A stretch of DNA of 7,780 nucleotides from Chloroflexota bacterium. Lineage in GTDB: Bacteria > Chloroflexota > Anaerolineae > 4572-78 > J111. Where the stretch lies: the NCBI GenBank assembly GCA_003695455.1, contig RFJF01000756.1, positions 1 through 7,780 on the forward strand, given 5' to 3'. Each line of letters starts with the position of its first letter. The first letter of the stretch is position 1. The notes beneath the pieces were generated by a model that had not been told where the DNA came from, made no database searches, and worked only from the letters and a program-made list of their open reading frames with translations. This document shows, one piece after another, positions 1 through 5,549 of this stretch. A program made the translations under genes and the position numbers.

Positions 1-28
1 CTTCGACCTCAGACCAGTCGTTGCCTCG

Positions 29-57
29 ATTCTACCACATCCTGCACCCATTTTCAT
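29..57 (-). promoter_or_regulatory. Candidate leftward promoter for a gene beyond the left edge
   Basis: Read on the minus strand, ATGAAA (57-52, 4 of 6 matches to the -35 consensus) is followed after 17 bases by TAGAAT (34-29, 5 of 6 matches to the -10 consensus). A TG one base upstream of the -10 gives an extended -10 form. Transcription would start near base 22 and run out of the window. The match is moderate and the target gene is not visible. Confidence 0.3.
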
Positions 58-111
58 TCTCGTTGTCGTCCCAAAGGGACTGTCCGACTCCTCTGAAAAA
101 TGTTTTTTGTA

Positions 112-133
112 GGGGCCAATGATTATTCGCCCC
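112..133. repeat. Imperfect palindrome GGGGC..GCCCC
   Basis: GGGGCcAAT at 112-120 faces ATTcGCCCC at 125-133 around the loop GATT, giving eight pairs with one C-C mismatch. The element is preceded by a run of six T (103-108), and the flanking GTA and TAC could extend the stem with a small bulge. It resembles short dispersed palindromes often found between genes in environmental bacterial genomes, but only one copy is visible here, so membership in a repeat family is an inference. Confidence 0.4.
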
Positions 134-156
134 CTGCTACGGCCGGATACCTGTTG

Positions 157-181
157 AATTTGCGCAGGGCAAACGCAAATT
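157..181. repeat. Inverted repeat, 8-bp stem
   Basis: AATTTGCG at 157-164 is the exact reverse complement of CGCAAATT at 174-181, with a 9-base loop. No T-run follows on either strand, so it is not a typical terminator. It sits about 70 bases upstream of the candidate promoter of the pentapeptide-repeat gene and could be a protein-binding site; its role is unknown. Confidence 0.4.
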
Positions 182-230
182 ATAGCACAAAACAAAAAGT
201 TGGCTAAACTAATCAAAAAATATGCGTGTC

Positions 231-274
231 GATAGCCGATATTAACTATTTGAATTTTTAAGATTATCCGATAT
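231..274 (+). promoter_or_regulatory. Direct repeat pair flanking a promoter (possible operators)
   Basis: GATAGCCGATAT (231-242) and GATTATCCGATAT (262-274) share the exact core CCGATAT. The two cores are spaced 32 bases apart, close to three helical turns. The first copy lies just upstream of the -35 candidate at 250-255 and the second overlaps the -10 candidate at 272-277. That arrangement is typical of regulator half-sites, but no regulator is identified. Confidence 0.25.
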
Positions 275-277
275 AAA
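250..277 (+). promoter_or_regulatory. Candidate sigma-70-type promoter of the pentapeptide-repeat gene
   Basis: TTGAAT (250-255, 4 of 6 to consensus) is followed after 16 bases by TATAAA (272-277, 5 of 6). It lies in the most AT-rich part of the intergenic region. Transcription would begin near 284, giving an untranslated leader of about 195 bases before the ATG at 480, in which several hairpins can form. Confidence 0.4.
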
Positions 278-301
278 TGAATCAGAGGCGTAGATTATTT
301 T

Positions 302-474
302 GGTTGGCAACAACCGTTACAAATCAGGGGCCGCATACAACACGAGTGATGGGTGTTGCGTGAGGGCTTGCAGCGAAAACGCGTTTGCTTCATACGCTGC
401 CCGCCTGCCCTATTTTCAGGGGAATGTGCCACATTACAACCTGAAATCCGGTTGCTCCCTATTTTGACAAGGAG
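302..474 (+). promoter_or_regulatory. Structured 5' leader of the pentapeptide-repeat gene
   Basis: Four consecutive local stem-loops are visible. (A) GGTTG 302-306 pairs with CAACC 311-315 around the GNRA-type loop GCAA. (B) CAACAC 338-343 pairs with GTGTTG 353-358. (C) GCAGCG 370-375 pairs with CGCTGC 395-400. (D) TTTCAGG 414-420 pairs with CCTGAAA 440-446, with a nested AATGT/ACATT stem at 423-427 and 431-435. In addition, CAACCG 311-316 can pair with CGGTTG 449-454, which would destroy stem A and enclose B-D in a multibranch junction. CTCC 455-458 could also pair with the Shine-Dalgarno GGAG at 471-474. It matches no riboswitch class I recognise. The pairings are read directly; a regulatory function is inference. 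Confidence 0.35.
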
Positions 475-479
475 AAAAT

Positions 480-1583
480 ATGACCAGACTTACACGCGAC
501 CAGGTTTTAAAAATCACCATCTCATCCCGTAACCGGGGTGAGCGGTTGGATTTGCGTGGCACAGATTTGCGCGGCACAGACCTGCGAAATATGGATTTGA
601 GCGGCGCAGTGCTGACCGGCACCAAACTCAGCGGCGCGTATCTTACCGGGGCCACGCTTAACCGGGCCAAACTGAGCGAGGTTCGTCTGAGCGGCGTAAA
701 ACTCAGCGATGCCAAACTGATTGGGGCCAAGCTGAACGGCGCAGATTTAAGCGGCGCAGATTTGAGCCGGGTCAACCTGTTTGCCGCAGATTTGAGCGGT
801 GCAGATTTGAGCGGCGCAGATTTGAGCGGGGCCAACCTGTTTGGTACAGATTTGAGCGGCACAGACCTGAGCGGCACCAACCTGACCGGCGCAAAACTGA
901 GCGGCGCTTTTTTAAATGAAGCCACCCTCAACCGGGCCAAACTCAACGACGTAAAATTGAAAGGCGCAAAGCTGAGTAAAGTTAACCTGTTTGGCGCATA
1001 TTTAAGCGGCGCAGATTTGAGCCGGGCCAACCTGTTTGGCGCAAATCTGTTTGAAGCCGATTTGAGCAGCGTTGACCTGTCTGAAGCCGATCTGCGCGGC
1101 GCAGATTTGACCGGCGCAGATTTAAGCGGCGCCATGTTAAATGATGCCGAAATGAGCGGCGCGTGTCTGGTTGATGTAACATTTACCGGGGCGGCGCTGA
1201 GCAACGCCAAACTGATTGGGGCCGAGTTGATTGGCGCAAATTTGAGTGGCGCCTCGCTGGACAAAGCCACCGCCACCTGGGCCGACCTGACCCGGGCGCA
1301 GTTGCAGCAAACCAGCCTGCGCTGGGCAGATTTAAAGGTGGCAAATTTTCAGGGGGCCAATTTGAAAATGGCAAACCTGGAAGGGGCGGATATGCAGGGG
1401 GCCAACCTGCGTGAAAGCAATATGCGGCAGGCCAATTTAAAGGGCGCAAATTTGCGGGATGCAGACCTGTTGGCTACCGATAATCTGCCCGGCGCCCGGC
1501 TGCAACAGGCCGTTTACGACGGCACCACCATCTGGCCGGATGGTTTTGACCCTACTCTTACCGGTGCCATTTCCGAGGATTAA
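480..1583 (+). CDS. Long pentapeptide-repeat protein
   Basis: This 367-residue protein consists almost entirely of A(D/N)LXX pentads. After a 22-residue N-terminal segment, 62 pentads run without a single insertion or deletion from residue 23 to 332. A short break (TDNLPG) follows, then a C-terminal cap with YDG, TTIWP and DGFDP, a common ending in this superfamily. Such repeats fold as a four-sided right-handed beta-helix, so about 15.5 coils are expected. No signal peptide or membrane segment is seen, so it is probably cytoplasmic. Members such as Qnr and McbG mimic DNA and protect gyrase, but most have no known role and nothing here assigns one. The start is well supported: AAGGAG at 469-474, five bases before the ATG. 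Residues 43-132 and 133-222 look like an internal duplication. Pentad 49 (ATATW) is the only one with alanine at the central position. No clear terminator follows, so yccF may be co-transcribed. Confidence 0.93.
   Translation: MTRLTRDQVLKITISSRNRGERLDLRGTDLRGTDLRNMDLSGAVLTGTKLSGAYLTGATLNRAKLSEVRLSGVKLSDAKLIGAKLNGADLSGADLSRVNLFAADLSGADLSGADLSGANLFGTDLSGTDLSGTNLTGAKLSGAFLNEATLNRAKLNDVKLKGAKLSKVNLFGAYLSGADLSRANLFGANLFEADLSSVDLSEADLRGADLTGADLSGAMLNDAEMSGACLVDVTFTGAALSNAKLIGAELIGANLSGASLDKATATWADLTRAQLQQTSLRWADLKVANFQGANLKMANLEGADMQGANLRESNMRQANLKGANLRDADLLATDNLPGARLQQAVYDGTTIWPDGFDPTLTGAISED
651..965 (+). repeat. Internal duplication in the pentapeptide gene, period 270 bases
   Basis: The segment starting at 651 (residues ATLNRAKL) recurs at 921 with the same residues and nearly the same bases, exactly 270 bases or 18 pentads later. 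Neighbouring pentads match in register as well: LTG-xKLSG before the shared block and VxLxx after it. This indicates duplication of an 18-pentad (90-residue) block on top of the basic 15-base periodicity. The coordinates span the first copy of the best-conserved segment through the second. Confidence 0.55.
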
Positions 1584-1697
1584 CCGCCGTTCTACTTATG
1601 CTGGCCTGGACAAAATAACGCAACTTTTCTTTGAACCTCCCGTATAGGCATGTTGAAGCCGTAATTTGCAAACATCCTTACACCTGGAGGTTTTTAA

Positions 1698-2066
1698 ATG
1701 AGTTTGTTAGGAAACATAATCTGGCTGATTTTTGGTGGTTTTCTGGCCGGTTTGGGGTATATTTTGGGTGGATTGGCCATGTGTCTGACCATCATCGGCA
1801 TTCCGTTTGGCATCCAGTCAATCAAACTGGGCGCCGCTTCGATGGCCCCCTTTGGCAAAACTCTGGAATCGGATGACGAAAGCGCCGGCTGTTTGTATAT
1901 TGTGTTTAATCTGTTGTGGTTGGTGCTGTTTGGTTGGGAGATTGCGCTGGTGCATCTGACATCGGCGGGTATTCTGGCTATCACCATTGTGGGTATTCCG
2001 TTTGCGCTGCAACACATCAAATTAATCCCGCTGGCGTTGTTCCCCTTTGGAATGCATTTGCGCTAA
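1698..2066 (+). CDS. yccF: YccF-type (DUF307) inner membrane protein
   Basis: This 122-residue, highly hydrophobic protein matches the YccF family in length and motifs. It has two homologous halves, each a hydrophobic stretch followed by GIPF, Q, IKL and PFG. The first half has GIPF at 34-37, QSIKL at 40-44 and PFG at 51-53; the second has GIPF at 99-102, QHIKL at 105-109 and PFG at 116-118. The halves are joined by an acidic linker (ESDDES, 57-62). Several membrane-spanning segments are expected. The family's biochemical role is not established. GGAGG at 1686-1690 lies seven bases before the ATG, a strong ribosome-binding site. The gene follows the pentapeptide-repeat gene by 114 bases with no obvious promoter or terminator between, and ends 22 bases before a strong terminator. 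Confidence 0.9.
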   Translation: MSLLGNIIWLIFGGFLAGLGYILGGLAMCLTIIGIPFGIQSIKLGAASMAPFGKTLESDDESAGCLYIVFNLLWLVLFGWEIALVHLTSAGILAITIVGIPFALQHIKLIPLALFPFGMHLR

Positions 2067-2068
2067 TT

Positions 2069-2077
2069 CCCCCCCCC
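2069..2077 (+). repeat. Run of nine C
   Basis: Nine consecutive C residues lie two bases after the yccF stop codon (2064-2066). Because the tract is outside the coding frame, length changes would not alter the protein. It is a likely site of sequencing error or slippage. Confidence 0.85.
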
Positions 2078-2088
2078 GCCAAATCAAG

Positions 2089-2123
2089 AACAGGGCCGCC
2101 TGCAGTTCGGGCGGCCCTGTTTT
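2089..2123. terminator. Bidirectional intrinsic terminator between yccF and the MCP gene
   Basis: A perfect 12-bp stem, AACAGGGCCGCC (2089-2100) against GGCGGCCCTGTT (2110-2121), encloses a 9-base loop. A short T-run follows on the plus strand (2120-2123), and the minus strand continues TTCTTGATTT. It lies between two convergent genes, so it probably ends transcription from both sides. A weaker ACCCT/AGGGT hairpin (2132-2136 with 2144-2148) overlaps the MCP stop codon. Confidence 0.85.
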
Positions 2124-2141
2124 GCATTACTACCCTGTTTT

Positions 2142-4433
2142 TTAGGGTGCGGTCAGTTTGGCAGCCTGTCCAACTGTCGGCAGCAGCTTCTGCCCTTTTC
2201 CATTTTGATTGCCCGGCGCAATTGCCGGCGGCAATGTGCCGTTCAGCCCGGCAATGTTGAATGACTGCACAGAATTGATGGTTTGGTTGGCTACCCCGGC
2301 CATCGAGAGGCCAACCCGCAGGCCGCCCCAATGTTTGCCAAATACCCTGATGGGCGCAGAAACATCCCACATGGTTTCGCCGGTATCACGCCAGTAAATT
2401 TGGGTGAATACGGGGTTTGTGTTTCGGGCAGCCGCCAGCCCCACCGGGTCGTCAAAAATCCGTTTGGTGCGGTTACCTGTCAGGTCGGTTTGATAATCAC
2501 CGGTCAGCGGTTGGCTAAAGCAGCTGTTATGGGTGGGCAGGTAGCCATTTACATCAACCGCTACCACAAACACCACGTCATCGTCGGCCAGCAGCGCGTC
2601 TTGTAGCGGCAGAAGCCTTTCATCGGTAAAGGCATCGTAGGCGGTGTGATATTTTTGCGGGTCTGTGCCGGGAATGGGCCGGTAGTTGTGGTCAAATACC
2701 TCTTCCGGGGTGAAAATCCCCTGTTCGATGGCAGTTTCAAACAGCTGCCCCACTGCCCGTGCAGTATCCACCGCTATTTTTTCGCCTTTGTGCAAAAGCT
2801 GGTCTTCCAGCTCACGGCGGCGTTGCAGTGTGTCCCGGTCCGTAAACAGAGCCAATTGCTGAGAAATCTGCCCCATGCCCTGGGCCACATTGGTCAGCAA
2901 CCGGAGTTTCAGAGTTGTTTCATTTGAAATCTGGTTGGCGTTGGCAGCGGCCCGGCTGTTTCGGCGGCTGACATCGGCCACGGCTTCAATATCCTGATTA
3001 ATGGTGGCGCTTGCCGCGGCCATTTCTTCGGTGATGGCGCTGTATTCCTCAATAATGGCCGAGACGTTGGATACTGCGCCCGCCAGTTGTTCTTCGGCGG
3101 CGCGCACTATTTCTGTTTCAGAATTAATTTTGCCCACGTGTGTATTTACCTGTTTGGCGGTTTGGGTAATCAGTTGCAGCGCCTCGCCGGCCTTGGCTGC
3201 CAAACTGGCGCCGGTTTCTACCTGCTCAAGACTGACCTGCATGGCCCGCACCGCTTCTTGTGTGCCGCGCTGCACCGCACCAATGATTTGCCCAATTTCT
3301 TGCGTGGCCTGACTGGTGCGCTCGGCCAGCCGCCGAACTTCATCGGCCACCACGGCAAAACCGCGTCCCTGCTCGCCGGCCCGCGCGGCTTCAATGGCGG
3401 CGTTCAGGGCCAGCAGGTTGGTTTGGGCGGCAATGTCTTCAATGGTATCAACAATGGCGCCAATTTGTGCAGAATGGCTTGCCATCTGCTCAACCTTGCT
3501 GCCCGTATCGGTAACTGTGTTTTTGATGGCCTGCATGGCCTGGGTGGCCTGTTCCACCCGACCGGCCCCCTGTTCGGCAATGGCGGCGTTATCGGCGCTC
3601 ACGGCGGCTCCGGCCTGCGCGTTTTGCCGCACCTGCTCAATGGCGGCAGAAATATGAGACACCGCTTCCATTACCTGCTGAATGCCTCGGTTTTGTTCCT
3701 GCGCGCCGCCTGCCAGGTTGTCAATGGCCTGGTTGAGCTGGCCCACCTGTTCGGTGGTGTTTTGAATCAGATTCACCAGGTTTTCCACGTCGGCGGCCAC
3801 CTCGGCCGTGGTGTCAGAAACCTGCTGCACCGATTTGCCGGTTTCATTGCTGGTAGTCAAAAGTTGGGCCACAGTTCGGTCTAAATTCAGGGTGCTGTTG
3901 GCCTGATGCCCAATCAGACAGCGCAGATTTTTGACCATTTGTTGCAACGCCAGCCCCAGTGTATCCCGTTCTGACCGGGGCGTGATGTCCATTTCAAGCG
4001 TGCCGTGAGCTATCCCGTTGGCAATTTGGGCGGCTTCCTGCAGAAAGCCAATCATCTCCTGCACCGATTTTGCCATTTCAGCCACTTCGTCACGGCCGGT
4101 TGTGGCAATTTTCTGGTTCAGGTTTCCTTTTGCCACCTCGCTGCCGGCCGTTGTTACGGTGTTGATGGGGTCAATGAGCCACCTTTTGAGCGCCCACATA
4201 AACCCGCCACCCGCTAACAGGCTGGTTGCAAAGAACAGAGTCCCGGTCAGTGGGGTAACGCCATATATGGTAACTAATATTCCCAGCCCAAACGATACCG
4301 CTGCCACCGGCGACGACAGCAGAAATATTTTCAGGATTAACCCCTTTTTTGAGATGGCAAACGCCAGCCCGTTGAGAATAAGCATACACACAGCCGCTTC
4401 GGCGGCAATGGTCAGCAATTGTGTTTGATTCAT
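2142..4433 (-). CDS. Methyl-accepting chemotaxis protein with C-terminal sensor-like domain
   Basis: This 763-residue chemoreceptor would control the CheA kinase through CheW. Three hydrophobic segments (about 9-27, 33-57 and 62-82) are joined by very short loops, so there is no extracytoplasmic sensor domain. A HAMP domain follows (about 83-135) and then a second HAMP-like stretch (about 136-175). A long coiled-coil signalling region contains the conserved hairpin tip: [18 protein letters not shown] at 337-354, then [15 protein letters not shown] at 356-370. Unusually, a globular domain follows the signalling helices (about 550-711), with motifs [25 protein letters not shown] and HWGGLRVG. 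This resembles the Cache/PAS-like C-terminal domain seen in some cytoplasm-sensing receptors, so the input is probably intracellular; the ligand is unknown. A low-complexity tail ends the protein. The start is supported by AGAGG (4443-4439), five bases upstream. No che genes are nearby, so it must work with a system encoded elsewhere. Confidence 0.93.
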   Translation of the reverse strand: MNQTQLLTIAAEAAVCMLILNGLAFAISKKGLILKIFLLSSPVAAVSFGLGILVTIYGVTPLTGTLFFATSLLAGGGFMWALKRWLIDPINTVTTAGSEVAKGNLNQKIATTGRDEVAEMAKSVQEMIGFLQEAAQIANGIAHGTLEMDITPRSERDTLGLALQQMVKNLRCLIGHQANSTLNLDRTVAQLLTTSNETGKSVQQVSDTTAEVAADVENLVNLIQNTTEQVGQLNQAIDNLAGGAQEQNRGIQQVMEAVSHISAAIEQVRQNAQAGAAVSADNAAIAEQGAGRVEQATQAMQAIKNTVTDTGSKVEQMASHSAQIGAIVDTIEDIAAQTNLLALNAAIEAARAGEQGRGFAVVADEVRRLAERTSQATQEIGQIIGAVQRGTQEAVRAMQVSLEQVETGASLAAKAGEALQLITQTAKQVNTHVGKINSETEIVRAAEEQLAGAVSNVSAIIEEYSAITEEMAAASATINQDIEAVADVSRRNSRAAANANQISNETTLKLRLLTNVAQGMGQISQQLALFTDRDTLQRRRELEDQLLHKGEKIAVDTARAVGQLFETAIEQGIFTPEEVFDHNYRPIPGTDPQKYHTAYDAFTDERLLPLQDALLADDDVVFVVAVDVNGYLPTHNSCFSQPLTGDYQTDLTGNRTKRIFDDPVGLAAARNTNPVFTQIYWRDTGETMWDVSAPIRVFGKHWGGLRVGLSMAGVANQTINSVQSFNIAGLNGTLPPAIAPGNQNGKGQKLLPTVGQAAKLTAP

Positions 4434-4554
4434 GGCAACCTCTGGATTTTGTTCCTGGTTCAGTCCGATTTTCAGGCTCTACTGGTGAATATCGGCGGGC
4501 AGGCACTGTTTGTCCATAAAAGTTGCGTAAAGGTTGGGTGATAATTGAAGAGGT

Positions 4555-4584
4555 GTTATCTGAAACCGGGCCGCCGGTTAACAA
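4555..4584 (-). promoter_or_regulatory. Weak candidate promoter of the MCP gene
   Basis: Read on the minus strand, TTGTTA (4584-4579) is followed after 18 bases by GATAAC (4560-4555), each matching consensus at 4 of 6 positions. The spacer holds the AACCGG/CCGGTT palindrome. Transcription would start near 4548, leaving a leader of about 115 bases. The match is modest and other start sites are possible. Confidence 0.25.
4564..4579. promoter_or_regulatory. Operator-like palindrome in the divergent mltG/MCP region
   Basis: AACCGG (4564-4569) and CCGGTT (4574-4579) form a perfect inverted repeat with a 4-base centre (GCCG). The right arm overlaps the -35 element of the upstream mltG promoter candidate (4578-4583) and lies inside the spacer of the weaker divergent promoter candidate. 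A bound dimeric regulator could affect both genes. No T-run follows, so it is not a terminator. The binding role is inferred. Confidence 0.35.
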
Positions 4585-4616
4585 TAATTGACGACCTGTG
4601 CTACAATTAACATAAT
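4578..4616 (+). promoter_or_regulatory. Two overlapping promoters of mltG
   Basis: The upstream candidate is TTAACA (4578-4583), an 18-base spacer and TACAAT (4602-4607), with an extended -10 TG at 4599-4600. The downstream one is TTGACG (4588-4593), a 17-base spacer and CATAAT (4611-4616). All four hexamers match consensus at 5 of 6 positions. Predicted starts near 4614 and 4623 leave only a 12-21 base leader, so the second would start within the AAAGGA ribosome-binding site (4623-4628). The upstream promoter is therefore the more likely source of translatable mRNA. Confidence 0.6.
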
Positions 4617-4634
4617 ATTTGGAAAGGATGGCGG

Positions 4635-5549
4635 ATGCGCGCAATTTTTTGGCTGCTGAAATTTGTGGTGCAGGCCGGTGTGGTGTTGGTCGGCATACTG
4701 TTGATTATTCAGCTGTTTACCGGGGGCTTCAATCGTGGCGTGTTCAGCGCCGGCGGCAGCAGCCGGCAGTGGAGCGATTGGCCGGCAGCGGGAGGTGAGT
4801 TGCAGCCGTTATCCGGGCCGGCGGCGGTTACTATTTTTGCCGGCTGGCGGCAGGAACAGGTGGCGCAGAGTCTGCACCTCAACGGGGTGATGGATGCCAA
4901 CCGCTTCTACCGGGTCTCCAAACAAGGCGTGGGTGTAAATCACCCGCTACTGGCCGACCGCCCCCCCGGCCAATCTTTCGAGGGTTACCTGTTCCCCGGC
5001 ACGTACACCATTCAGCCCGATACCACCCCGGCCCAACTCATCACCATGATGCTGGATAACATGGCCCGCCAGCTTCCGCCCGATGCGGTTGAACTGGCCC
5101 GGCGGCAGGGGTTAACGTTTTACCAGGCCATTACCCTGGCCTCGATTGTGGAACGGGAGGCCGTGCTGGATTCCGAGCGGCCGCTGATTGCCAGCGTCTA
5201 CCTCAACCGGCTGCGCAGCGACGGTGACGCGGCGCTGCTGCAAGCCGACCCCACCGTGCAGTACGCTATGGGCTACCAAAAAGCGGCCAACCAATGGTGG
5301 AAATCGCCTGTTTCGCTGGAGGAATATTCGGCAGTAGACAGCCCGTACAACACCTACCTGCACCCCGGCCTGCCGCCCGGCCCCATTGCCAGCCCCGGCA
5401 TCAAATCAATTAACGCCGTGCTGTACCCCGCCAGCACCAACTACCGCTTTTTTGTGTGCCGCTGGCCCGGCTGTGAAGGCGGCGAGCATGTGTTTGCCGC
5501 CACCTACGATGAGCATTTGCAGAATGTGGCGGCCTACTACGGCAATTAA
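4635..5549 (+). CDS. mltG: Endolytic peptidoglycan transglycosylase MltG (YceG family)
   Basis: MltG cleaves nascent glycan strands within the chain at the outer face of the cytoplasmic membrane and is thought to release them from the synthesis machinery. The 304-residue protein has one N-terminal membrane anchor (about 7-27), a LysM-like subdomain (about 62-105, around TIFAGWRQEQVAQSL) and the catalytic YceG domain (about 110-300). Family motifs present are FEGYLFPGTY, ASIVEREA with the expected catalytic glutamate E173 (equivalent to E218 of the E. coli enzyme), QADPTVQYAMG, SPYNTYLHPGLPPGPIASPG, and a C-terminal HVFAATYDEH. It is slightly shorter than the E. coli protein (340 residues), mostly at the N-terminus. 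Two cysteines (C275, C280) lie close together on the extracytoplasmic side and could form a disulfide. AAAGGA (4623-4628) sits six bases before the ATG. The stop codon overlaps the convergent radical SAM gene by four bases. Confidence 0.95.
   Translation: MRAIFWLLKFVVQAGVVLVGILLIIQLFTGGFNRGVFSAGGSSRQWSDWPAAGGELQPLSGPAAVTIFAGWRQEQVAQSLHLNGVMDANRFYRVSKQGVGVNHPLLADRPPGQSFEGYLFPGTYTIQPDTTPAQLITMMLDNMARQLPPDAVELARRQGLTFYQAITLASIVEREAVLDSERPLIASVYLNRLRSDGDAALLQADPTVQYAMGYQKAANQWWKSPVSLEEYSAVDSPYNTYLHPGLPPGPIASPGIKSINAVLYPASTNYRFFVCRWPGCEGGEHVFAATYDEHLQNVAAYYGN

Larger units (their letters stand above)
1..479. other. Non-coding region with promoters and hairpins
   Basis: No convincing gene was found on either strand in this stretch. 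It contains a possible leftward promoter near the edge, small inverted repeats at 68-80, 112-133 and 157-181, an AT-rich zone at about 180-300 with a rightward promoter candidate, and a hairpin-rich leader from about 300 to 446. A short minus-strand frame is open to the left edge (about 100 down to 1), but it shows no recognisable protein and overlaps the leftward promoter candidate, so it is not called as a gene. Confidence 0.7.

Noticed and set aside
68..80. GTCCC-AAA-GGGAC hairpin as a terminator
   Set aside because: The stem is only five pairs with a three-base loop and no T-run directly follows on either strand.
434..1276. A 280-residue minus-strand open frame with LKSAP-type repeats antisense to the pentapeptide gene
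   Set aside because: The 15-base repeat unit has no stop codon in this reverse frame, so the antisense reading is also pentad-periodic. It has no ribosome-binding site or plausible family, and the sense strand has a clear Shine-Dalgarno and canonical A(D/N)LXX repeats.
546..1475. The 15-base periodicity considered as a CRISPR or tandem-repeat array
   Set aside because: It is in frame throughout, codes for canonical pentapeptide repeats and has no constant repeat with unique spacers.
3087..3884. A 265-residue plus-strand open frame inside the MCP gene
   Set aside because: It is antisense to the conserved signalling hairpin of the MCP. Its protein has no recognisable motif and looks like a GC-driven shadow frame.
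4171..4644. A 157-residue minus-strand frame spanning the divergent region and the MCP start
   Set aside because: It overlaps the MCP N-terminus in another frame, crosses the mltG promoters and has no recognisable family.
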